Assembly (NCBI GenBank): GCA_030600745.1
Contig: JAUVLL010000229.1
Coordinates: 1-5,745, forward strand
Reading direction: 5' to 3'
DNA from: Spirochaetaceae bacterium
GTDB lineage: Bacteria; Spirochaetota; Spirochaetia; B11-G9
DNA: 5,745 bases
A model generated the notes under the pieces. That model ran no database searches and was not told the DNA's origin. It saw only the letters and a program-made list of their open reading frames with translations. Shown in pieces: positions 1 through 5,580 of this stretch (position 1 is the stretch's first letter; every line of letters starts with the position of its first letter). A program made the position numbers and the translations under genes.

Positions 1-1012
1 AATCGGTTAACAATGTGGCAGCAAGAGCTCCACTGGCCCATCCAAACTGCACCCACTTTTCCGGTGACCATTCTCTAAGAATACCGTAGAGCATACCTCC
101 TACAAAACCGTCACCACCGCCTATTCTGTCCAGAACACCAATTTCCCGGGGTTCTTCAACGTAGTAGTTCTCTCCTTCCGCCATTATAGCTCCCCAGAGA
201 TGGCTGTTTGTACTTACAACCTCTCGAAGTGTAGTAGCAAAAACAGAAGTTCCGGGAAATGTTTTTTTTGCACTTTCGATCATCCCCTTAAAGCCATCAA
301 TTTTAGCTGCAATATCTTTTCCCCCTGCTTCAGGTCCTTTGAGACCAAGACATAACTGGAAGTCTTCCTCATTTCCTACAAGAATATCGCTTATAGAAGC
401 TATTTCGGTAAATATTTCCCGTAACTCTTCTTCTCTATTTTTCCAGAAGGAGGCCCTGTAATTAAGATCAAAAGAGATTGCTGTTCCATATTTCTTTGCT
501 GCCCGGACAAGTTCCAGGGTGAACCTGCTGGTTTCTTTGGACAAAGCACCAACAAGACCGGAAAGATGGACAATCTGAACCCCCTCTTCTCCAAATATTT
601 TATCAAGATCAAAGTATTCTACATTCAGTAAGCGACCAACCTCTCCTGCTCTGTCGTTATTAACCCTGGGACCTCTTGAACCGTATCCACTGTCTGCAAT
701 ATTTATCTGATGTCGTACACCCCAGGGACCATCGGGTACAATTTCCGGTCCTTCATAATCCATGTGCCGACCCACAAGGTTATCTTTAATAAAGCGTGCG
801 ACAGGACTCCCCTTTACAAAAGCAGTAAGAACTTTTACCGACAGTCCAAGATAGGAAGCAACACTGGCTACATTAGTCTCTGCGCTTGTTGCCGTCATTT
901 TAAATGTATCACTTGAATGAACAGGTTGACCATTTGCCGGAGTTAATCTGACTCCCATACTGGTAGGTACCAACAGTGCATATTTACAATTTTTACGTAG
1001 CTGAATACTCAT
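1..1012 (-). CDS. kdgK: PfkB-family sugar kinase, probable 2-keto-3-deoxygluconate kinase (3' end cut by window edge)
   Basis: Probable cytoplasmic kinase that phosphorylates 2-keto-3-deoxygluconate (KDG) with ATP to KDPG, the last step before aldolase cleavage in hexuronate breakdown. 337 codons are visible and the stop lies off the left edge. The frame is open throughout. Seen: a PfkB C-terminal signature around residues 295-306 (DRIGGGDGFVGG), where D301 is the expected catalytic base and the preceding glycines form the anion hole; FDLNYR at 181-186, a motif typical of KDG kinases; and an N-terminal substrate-side segment at 43-65 (SAETNVASVASYLG...). The usual GAGDxF is GGGDGF here, and the usual glycine pair before the ANVA-like motif is replaced by TSAE, so this is a divergent subgroup, not an E. 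coli-like KdgK. The ATG at 1010-1012 has AAGGAG seven bases upstream. It is the last visible gene of the minus-strand operon, 36 nt after uxaE. Kinase family is near certain; KDG as substrate rests on motif plus context. Confidence 0.8.
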   Translation of the reverse strand, partial: MSIQLRKNCKYALLVPTSMGVRLTPANGQPVHSSDTFKMTATSAETNVASVASYLGLSVKVLTAFVKGSPVARFIKDNLVGRHMDYEGPEIVPDGPWGVRHQINIADSGYGSRGPRVNNDRAGEVGRLLNVEYFDLDKIFGEEGVQIVHLSGLVGALSKETSRFTLELVRAAKKYGTAISFDLNYRASFWKNREEELREIFTEIASISDILVGNEEDFQLCLGLKGPEAGGKDIAAKIDGFKGMIESAKKTFPGTSVFATTLREVVSTNSHLWGAIMAEGENYYVEEPREIGVLDRIGGGDGFVGGMLYGILREWSPEKWVQFGWASGALAATLLTD

Positions 1013-1019
1013 TGTTCTT

Positions 1020-1025
1020 CTCCTT
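1020..1025 (-). promoter_or_regulatory. Ribosome binding site of kdgK
   Basis: The minus strand reads AAGGAG, seven bases before the ATG at 1010-1012. It lies in the 36-nt gap after uxaE. That gap shows no hairpin and no promoter-like pair, so kdgK is probably cotranscribed with uxaE. The site supports this ATG as the start. Confidence 0.85.
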
Positions 1026-1048
1026 AAATTCTTTTGCAGACCGCTTGA

Positions 1049-2296
1049 TCAATCCAGAAACAACGGTTTAATGTGTCGTTCATACAAGTTTTCTGTTACA
1101 TTCCTTCCAACAATATCAGAATTTTCCACCAGAGCATTCAGATACCTGTCTCCCATTTCTGATGCAACCTTATAGCCAACATGCAGTAGTTGTCTGATAT
1201 GCATATTGTATTCCGGGTTGTTCTGATCGTGACGGAGAGCAGAAGCATACTGTTTGCCGGTCCAGGAACTGACCTCTGCTGCATCCGGCAGTTTTGATCT
1301 GTCAATATCAATAACTGTTGCATATGGCTCTGCAAGTTCCTCATAACGATTTAATGCAGAACTGTATATCTCTTTTGCTATCATCAGTCCTTCTGTTCCT
1401 GATTCTGCAAGACCGATTAGTTCTTCCAGCCAGGTTGTCCCGGCCGTTTTAACGTGCACACCGGCATTGTGTTTGCGTATACATTTTCTGATAGACGGGT
1501 AGATGGAAAACTTGTCACTTCCTGAGTGAACACTTAGTTTAAGATTTGCAGGAAGGTCAAACTTTTTTACAGCCCAGGCTATTACACATATGTCATCATT
1601 GAACTCTTTATCGAATTTTTCAAGGTCTCCCGCATAATCCACACCCTTGTTAAAACGGCCGGTAAATTTAGGAGCAATGGTTTGAACAGGTATTCCCTCT
1701 TTTGCTATTGCAGAAAGAATAAACAGAAGTTCTTCCGGGGTCTGGGGCAGATCAGTCTCATCCATGGAGACTTCAGTAATAAAATTCCCCTTTCCTTTTT
1801 TTTGTTCTATGTGTCTGTAAATTCTGCCTGCCTCTTTTACTGCATACAGATATCTTTCAGCTACCTTTTTTATACTCTCCCCGGAAATTATAAGAGGGTT
1901 CTCAATCCCGGAAATATTTAATTTACCACAATAGATAAGGTTTTCTTTTACAAACTCGGTTATTTCATTTTTCTGTGCTTTTCCCCCAATAAAATCTGCA
2001 ACATCCAGGGTAAAAAAATCCGAAGAATCCATAAACAGATCTACTGTTTTAAGACCTATATGATCGGCATCCACATAGTAACTGCCTTTCCACCCTGCTG
2101 CTTTGACAGCTGCATCGGCAGCAGCTCTGACAGAAGCGGGATCGGTATGAATTATTGCATGTTCTCTGTAGGATTTGTTCCAGATAATTGCTAATTCTTT
2201 TCCTTCAGATCCGGCTTTTATTACAGATCGTAATTGCGCCCCTGCCTGTTTACCAAATCGGTCTCCAGTACCTATAGAGTATTTTTCAAGTAACAT
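1049..2296 (-). CDS. uxaE: Tagaturonate epimerase family protein (UxaE)
   Basis: 415 aa, complete. Likely interconverts D-tagaturonate and D-fructuronate in the cytoplasm, feeding galacturonate-derived carbon into the glucuronate branch. UxaE was described in Thermotoga maritima as a metal-dependent epimerase that replaces the UxaB/UxaA steps. I recognise the family from its conserved blocks: YSIGTGDRFG at 6-15, DADHIGL at 76-82, TIAPKFTGRFNKGVDY at 206-221, HSGSDKFSIYP at 257-267 and HVKTAGTTWLEE at 281-292. The His, Asp and Glu residues in these blocks (H79, H257, D261, H281, E291/E292) are the natural candidates for metal binding and catalysis, but I cannot assign individual roles from sequence alone. 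No signal peptide or membrane segment is seen. The ATG at 2294-2296 follows the uxaC stop by 11 nt, and its ribosome binding site overlaps that stop. The gene sits between uxaC and the kinase, which matches the proposed pathway role. Confidence 0.88.
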   Translation of the reverse strand: MLLEKYSIGTGDRFGKQAGAQLRSVIKAGSEGKELAIIWNKSYREHAIIHTDPASVRAAADAAVKAAGWKGSYYVDADHIGLKTVDLFMDSSDFFTLDVADFIGGKAQKNEITEFVKENLIYCGKLNISGIENPLIISGESIKKVAERYLYAVKEAGRIYRHIEQKKGKGNFITEVSMDETDLPQTPEELLFILSAIAKEGIPVQTIAPKFTGRFNKGVDYAGDLEKFDKEFNDDICVIAWAVKKFDLPANLKLSVHSGSDKFSIYPSIRKCIRKHNAGVHVKTAGTTWLEELIGLAESGTEGLMIAKEIYSSALNRYEELAEPYATVIDIDRSKLPDAAEVSSWTGKQYASALRHDQNNPEYNMHIRQLLHVGYKVASEMGDRYLNALVENSDIVGRNVTENLYERHIKPLFLD

Positions 2297-2303
2297 AATC
2301 AGT

Positions 2304-2309
2304 TCTCCT
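2304..2309 (-). promoter_or_regulatory. Ribosome binding site of uxaE, overlapping the uxaC stop codon
   Basis: The minus strand reads TAGGAGA: the TAG stop of uxaC (2308-2310) shares its AG with the AGGAGA element of uxaE, seven bases before the uxaE ATG. Ribosomes ending uxaC would sit directly on the uxaE initiation site, which suggests translational coupling. Confidence 0.85.
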
Positions 2310-3720
2310 ATTCAACATCGATGCCGAAGTAATTTACAGCATTGTTATAACTTATATCCTCAACCATTTTTCCAAGAAGGCTATAATCCTCAGGGGCTTC
2401 CCCGTTCTCAACCCAGCCCCCAATAAGATTACAGAGTATTCTTCGAAAGTATTCATGCCGTGGGAATGAAAGAAAGCTTCGGGAGTCGGTAAGCATCCCC
2501 ACAAATCTGGAAAGAAGACCCAGATTTGCCAGGGAAGACATCTGCATCTCCATTCCATCTTTCTGATCGTTAAACCACCATCCGGACCCAAACTGAATTT
2601 TACCTGGTATTTCTCCACCCTGGAAGTTTCCAATTAAAGTTCCTATCAGGTAGTTGTCCCGGGGATTAAGTCCATAGATAATTGTCTTTGGCAGTTCATT
2701 GGTTATATCCAGACTATTAAGGAATTTTGAAAGAGGTTCTGCAACCTCTCCATCAGCAATGGAATCAAAACCTGTATCCGGTCCAAGGGAACGATACATC
2801 CTGCTGTTATTGTTGCGTAATGCTCCAAAATGAATCTGCATGGTCCATCCTGCCTTTGCATTCATCTTTCCTATTTCCTTTAGTACAGCAGTTTTAAGCT
2901 TTACAATTTCTTCTGATTCAAGAATGTTCCCATTTAGTATTTTTTTAAAAAGTTTATCCCTTTCATCTGAATTTGATTCTTTATAAATGGGAAGCACCAG
3001 AGCATGATCAGATATTCGGCAACCAAGGTCATTAAAAAAATCATGACGATTTTTAAGTGCATCCAGATAAGAATCGTAATCTGTAATATTTATCCCGGAT
3101 ATACCGGAAAGGTTTTGCAGATACTTATTCAATTCCACAGTGTTCTCAAATGCCAAAGCCTTGTCAGGCCGATAAGTTGGAAGAACTTTTGTATCCAGAT
3201 CACCATCTTCCTTAATTTTTATATGATTTCTGAGTGAATCAACAGGATCATCTGTGGTACAAACTACCTTTACATTTGATTTTGCAAGGAGAGACTTTAC
3301 ACTGAATTCATCTTTCTGCAGGGAATTCATTGTTTTACTGAAAATATAGTGAGCAGTCGAAGGAGAGAGAATATCAGTTATTCCAAAGTATCTCTGCAGT
3401 TCCAGATGGGTCCAGTGATAAAGGGGGTTGCCTATTGTATAGGGAACTGTTGCTGCCCAGGCTTCAAATTTTTCACTATCTGAGGCATTTCCGGTTATTT
3501 TGGATTCAGATATTCCATTTGTTCTCATTGCCCGCCATTTATAATGGTCACCATTCAGCCAAACTTGCGAGAGATTTGCATATTTCAGATCTTCTGCAAT
3601 TTCTGCAGGGGGCAAGTGGCAATGGAAATCGAAAATCGGCATATCTTTAGCATATTCATGATAAAGCCTCTGGGCTGCCCCTGTAGTCAGGAGGAAATCT
3701 TCATCTAAAAATGGTTTCAT
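2308..3720 (-). CDS. uxaC: Glucuronate isomerase (uronate isomerase)
   Basis: 470 aa, complete, the same length as typical bacterial UxaC. Cytoplasmic member of the amidohydrolase superfamily that isomerises D-glucuronate to D-fructuronate and D-galacturonate to D-tagaturonate, the entry step for both acids. Seen: FDFHCHLPP at 30-38 with the HxH metal ligands H33 and H35; TTDDP at 155-159; QIHFGALRNNN at 295-305; LGPDTGFDS at 312-320; FGSGWWFND at 377-385; TDSRSF at 411-416 with the conserved acidic residue D412; and RHEYFRR at 421-427. All are hallmark blocks of the family and no key residue looks missing. The ATG at 3718-3720 has AGAGGT six bases upstream, and the N-terminus starts just before the usual F-L-x-x-D-F-L-L. 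It follows the regulator stop by 14 nt and precedes uxaE by 11 nt, so it is the first enzyme gene of the operon. Confidence 0.97.
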   Translation of the reverse strand: MKPFLDEDFLLTTGAAQRLYHEYAKDMPIFDFHCHLPPAEIAEDLKYANLSQVWLNGDHYKWRAMRTNGISESKITGNASDSEKFEAWAATVPYTIGNPLYHWTHLELQRYFGITDILSPSTAHYIFSKTMNSLQKDEFSVKSLLAKSNVKVVCTTDDPVDSLRNHIKIKEDGDLDTKVLPTYRPDKALAFENTVELNKYLQNLSGISGINITDYDSYLDALKNRHDFFNDLGCRISDHALVLPIYKESNSDERDKLFKKILNGNILESEEIVKLKTAVLKEIGKMNAKAGWTMQIHFGALRNNNSRMYRSLGPDTGFDSIADGEVAEPLSKFLNSLDITNELPKTIIYGLNPRDNYLIGTLIGNFQGGEIPGKIQFGSGWWFNDQKDGMEMQMSSLANLGLLSRFVGMLTDSRSFLSFPRHEYFRRILCNLIGGWVENGEAPEDYSLLGKMVEDISYNNAVNYFGIDVE

Positions 3721-3726
3721 TTTTTT

Positions 3727-3732
3727 ACCTCT
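3727..3732 (-). promoter_or_regulatory. Ribosome binding site of uxaC
   Basis: The minus strand reads AGAGGT, six bases before the uxaC ATG, inside the 14-nt gap after the regulator gene. The A-rich spacer before the ATG leaves no room for a separate promoter or terminator, so uxaC should be cotranscribed with the regulator unless a promoter lies inside the regulator gene. Confidence 0.7.
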
Positions 3733-3734
3733 TT

Positions 3735-4490
3735 TTATTCTGCAAGGATTATTTCAAGTCCAATTCCTGTCAGATCTTCCGAATTTTTATACCCTGAATC
3801 GGTAATCAGTATATCAACATCCCCAGCCCTTGCAAAAACAGAAAATGCTGTATGTCCAAGTTTTGTACTATCCGCAAGAATAACTCTTCTTCCCGATACC
3901 CTTAACACCTGCTGTTTAAGCTGTGATTCAAGTATATTCTGAGATGAGAATACCCCCCGGGACAGTATCCCTGTAGATCCAAGGAAGGATGTTTCGATCT
4001 GAAAATTTTTAAGTGTTTCTATCGGCAGTGGTCCCAGAAATGATCCTGCTTCTTTTCTGTAATTACCACCAAGGGATACCAGTGATATGCTGGACTCCTC
4101 TGCAAGTACGTTCATTACTTCCAGTGAATTGGTTATTACTCTGATCGACATATTTCTTATCTGTTCTGCAAGGTATTTGCAGGTACTTCCTGAATCAAGG
4201 TAAATTGTATCTTCCTCTCTGACCAAAGATTTGGCTCTTGCAGCAATAGCTTTTTTCTTTTCAATATTTATATTTTTTCTTACATTAAGTGTTCTAAGGG
4301 TTCTGGCATCTTCAGCAAGCCCTGCCCCACCATGAGATCTTGTAATATACCCCATCTCTTCGAGTATACTCAGGTCCTTTCGGATTGTTACTTCGGAAAC
4401 TTTGAGCCTGGCTGTTAGATCCTGTACAGAAATTGTTCTTAACCGGGTTATAATTTTAAGAATTTCCTCATGCCTGGGTATATGTTTCAC
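3735..4490 (-). CDS. DeoR-family transcriptional regulator (GTG start)
   Basis: 251 aa from the preferred start. Likely a repressor of this hexuronate locus that senses a phosphorylated sugar intermediate; DeoR proteins usually do, and KDPG is a natural candidate here, but no ligand can be read from sequence. Seen (GTG-start numbering): an N-terminal winged helix-turn-helix at about 6-58, with the recognition-helix signature VSEVTIRKDL at 31-40 and the wing RSHGGAG at 51-57; then a DeoR sensor domain with LDSGST at 98-103, ITNS at 119-122, SLGGNYRKEAGSFLGP at 139-154, FLGSTGI at 169-175 and DSTKLG at 207-212. Start choice: an in-frame TTG at 4526 would add 12 residues, but it has no ribosome binding site and lies in the promoter-like region. 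The GTG at 4490 has GGAAGGAA 8-10 bases upstream and gives the normal short tail before the helix-turn-helix. It is first in the minus-strand operon, divergent from the HAD gene. Confidence 0.93.
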   Translation of the reverse strand: MKHIPRHEEILKIITRLRTISVQDLTARLKVSEVTIRKDLSILEEMGYITRSHGGAGLAEDARTLRTLNVRKNINIEKKKAIAARAKSLVREEDTIYLDSGSTCKYLAEQIRNMSIRVITNSLEVMNVLAEESSISLVSLGGNYRKEAGSFLGPLPIETLKNFQIETSFLGSTGILSRGVFSSQNILESQLKQQVLRVSGRRVILADSTKLGHTAFSVFARAGDVDILITDSGYKNSEDLTGIGLEIILAE

Positions 4491-4498
4491 ACTTACGT

Positions 4499-4506
4499 TT
4501 CCTTCC
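4499..4506 (-). promoter_or_regulatory. Ribosome binding site deciding the GTG start of the DeoR gene
   Basis: The minus strand reads GGAAGGAA, with AAGGAA ending eight bases before the GTG at 4488-4490. No comparable purine block precedes the in-frame TTG at 4526, so this site favours the shorter, 251-residue protein. Confidence 0.75.
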
Positions 4507-4514
4507 GATATACA

Positions 4515-4540
4515 GACTATAAGCAAATATAATAATAGTC
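4515..4540. repeat. 26-bp inverted repeat, candidate operator
   Basis: Perfect 6-bp arms GACTAT (4515-4520) and ATAGTC (4535-4540) flank a 14-bp centre; extending to 8 bp adds one mismatch (GACTATAA against GACTATTA). The repeat spans the candidate -35 to -10 region of the regulator's promoter, where a repressor would act for autoregulation. Binding by the DeoR protein is inference from symmetry and position. Confidence 0.45.
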
Positions 4541-4542
4541 AA
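4516..4542 (-). promoter_or_regulatory. Candidate promoter of the regulator-uxaC-uxaE-kdgK operon
   Basis: On the minus strand, TTGACT (plus-strand 4537-4542) lies 15 bases before TATAGT (4516-4521). Each hexamer is close to sigma70 consensus, but the spacer is two bases short of optimum. An alternative is TATACT (4558-4563) further upstream, which has no good -35 element. A start from the first pair would give a leader of roughly 15-20 nt before the GTG, which still includes the ribosome binding site. It would exclude translation from the upstream TTG. Confidence 0.4.
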
Positions 4543-4580
4543 TATTTAATCAGAAAAAGTATATGAGTCTTTATCTGCAC

Positions 4581-4609
4581 TTGACCCAATTTGCAATTGT
4601 AATTACACT
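4581..4609 (+). promoter_or_regulatory. Candidate sigma70-type promoter of the HAD-uxuB unit
   Basis: TTGACC at 4581-4586 matches the -35 consensus at five of six positions. After exactly 17 bases comes TACACT at 4604-4609, matching the -10 consensus at four of six. A start near 4616 would give a leader of about 36 nt before the ATG at 4652. The -10 side is overlapped by a palindrome. Confidence 0.55.
4598..4607. repeat. Perfect palindrome TGTAATTACA over the plus-strand -10 element
   Basis: The 10-bp sequence equals its own reverse complement and covers four of the six bases of the candidate -10. It lies within imperfect direct repeats, TTGTAATTAC at 4597-4606 and TTTCAATTAC at 4609-4618, which match at 8 of 10 positions and are offset by 12 bp. 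This makes it a candidate operator half-site cluster. The composition is AT-rich, so chance symmetry is possible. Confidence 0.4.
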
Positions 4610-4635
4610 TTCAATTACTTCTGAGATATGTAAGT

Positions 4636-4641
4636 AAAGGA
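4636..4641 (+). promoter_or_regulatory. Ribosome binding site of the HAD hydrolase gene
   Basis: AAAGGA lies ten bases before the ATG at 4652, slightly long but acceptable. A second purine block, CAGGAT, is too close to the ATG to be the main site. No better start with a ribosome binding site occurs before the first HAD motif. Confidence 0.6.
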
Positions 4642-4651
4642 AAGCAGGATT

Positions 4652-5536
4652 ATGAATAACCCTTCAGAAATTCTTAAAGCTATGAAACCGGAAAAAAACT
4701 TCTTTATTGGTATAGACTCTGATGGCTGTGCATTTGATACCATGGAGATAAAACATAAAGAGTGCTTCTGCCCTGCTTTTATAAATCACTTTAATTTACA
4801 GACAGTATCGAAATATGCCAGAGAAGCCTGGGAATTTGTCAATCTATATTCAAGAACCAGAGGGACAAACAGGTTTCTCGCGCTAATTCGAGCTATGGAT
4901 CTATTAAGAGAAAGAGAAGAGGTTTCCGGTCGTAATCAAATGATCCCCTCCATGCAGAGTCTTATAGAGTGGGTTAAAGTTGAATCTAAACTGGGAAATC
5001 CTGCACTGAGAAATGTAATTGACAGCAACCTGGACAGCGATCTCACTGTAGTGTACAACTGGTCAACTGATGTAAATAGGGCTATTGAAAAAATTGTGCG
5101 CAATGTTTCCCCTTTTCCACTTGTAAAAGAAAGTCTGGAGGAAATTCAAAAATTGGCAGATTCAATTGTAGTTTCCCAGACACCCATAGAGGCTTTGGAA
5201 AGGGAATGGAAAGAACATGAAATAGCCGGATATGTAAAAATAATTGCCGGTCAGGAGATGGGTACCAAAACGGAGCATCTGCTTTATGCCGCAAAGGGGA
5301 AATACGATAATGATAAGATTCTGATGATTGGGGATGCTCCTGGGGATCTGCAAGCGGCAAAAAATAATAATGCTCTCTACTTTCCAATAATACCGGGACA
5401 GGAAGAGAAATCCTGGGAACTTTTTTACAATGAGGGACTACCCAGATTTTTTAATGGCAGTTATGCAGGAGAATATGAAGAAAAGCTTGTGAATGATTTT
5501 TATGCCTTTCTACCGGAATTACCTAAATGGCATTAG
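4652..5536 (+). CDS. HAD-superfamily hydrolase, substrate unknown
   Basis: 294 aa, complete, soluble and probably cytoplasmic. A phosphatase or phosphotransferase by fold. Seen: motif I IGIDSDGCAFDT at 19-30, with nucleophile D22 and acid/base D24; motif II VVSQTP at 173-178 with S175; a likely motif III lysine K206 in GTKTEH; and motif IV IGDAPGDLQAA at 226-236 with D228 and D232. The core looks catalytically intact. The roughly 140 residues between motifs I and II form an unusually large insert in the C1 cap position, with a mostly helical character and a charged stretch around SRTRGTNRF (67-75). That cap sets specificity and I do not recognise it. Beta-phosphoglucomutase-like or phosphoglycolate-phosphatase-like labels are possible, but the cap argues against a simple match. 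It is first in the plus-strand unit, 44 nt before the fructuronate reductase gene, and shares the control region with the regulator. A role in uronate use, such as removing a dead-end phosphorylated sugar acid, is inferred from context only. Confidence 0.85.
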   Translation: MNNPSEILKAMKPEKNFFIGIDSDGCAFDTMEIKHKECFCPAFINHFNLQTVSKYAREAWEFVNLYSRTRGTNRFLALIRAMDLLREREEVSGRNQMIPSMQSLIEWVKVESKLGNPALRNVIDSNLDSDLTVVYNWSTDVNRAIEKIVRNVSPFPLVKESLEEIQKLADSIVVSQTPIEALEREWKEHEIAGYVKIIAGQEMGTKTEHLLYAAKGKYDNDKILMIGDAPGDLQAAKNNNALYFPIIPGQEEKSWELFYNEGLPRFFNGSYAGEYEEKLVNDFYAFLPELPKWH

Positions 5537-5567
5537 AAAAAAGGCCAAAGATATACTATATTTAAAT

Positions 5568-5572
5568 GGAGG
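5568..5572 (+). promoter_or_regulatory. Ribosome binding site of uxuB
   Basis: GGAGG lies eight bases before the ATG at 5581, an ideal spacing. The 44-nt gap from the HAD stop contains no hairpin with a T-run, so read-through from the HAD gene is expected. Confidence 0.88.
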
Positions 5573-5580
5573 AAATCATA

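Larger units (their letters stand above)
4491..4651. other. Divergent intergenic control region
   Basis: 161 AT-rich bases between the divergent regulator and HAD genes, the only sizeable non-coding stretch in the window. It contains the ribosome binding sites of both genes, a good plus-strand promoter candidate, one or two weaker minus-strand promoter candidates, a 26-bp inverted repeat near the regulator and a palindrome with nearby direct repeats near the HAD gene. All transcription in the window is most simply explained by starts here. Confidence 0.85.

Noticed and set aside
1013..1048. Possible terminator or internal promoter between uxaE and kdgK
   Set aside because: No stem-loop with a T-run and no convincing -35/-10 pair is present in the 36 nt, which are occupied in part by the kdgK ribosome binding site.
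1796..1803. Run of eight T (A8 on the coding strand) within uxaE as a possible slippage or phase-variation site
   Set aside because: The frame is intact across the run and encodes plausible lysines (residues 166-167). A single A8 run in an AT-rich gene is common, and nothing else suggests programmed frameshifting.
2175..2426. Plus-strand open frame of 83 codons across the uxaE start and uxaC end
   Set aside because: It lies antisense to two well-supported genes, shows no recognisable motif and has low-quality composition. It is a shadow of the real frames.
5082..5387. Minus-strand open frame of 101 codons within the HAD gene
   Set aside because: It is antisense to an intact HAD core including motifs II to IV, and the translated product has no recognisable domain.
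5529..5557. TATACT at 5552-5557 as a separate promoter for uxuB
   Set aside because: The position 17 bases upstream reads GGCATT, a poor -35. The 44-nt gap also has no terminator after the HAD gene, so cotranscription is simpler.
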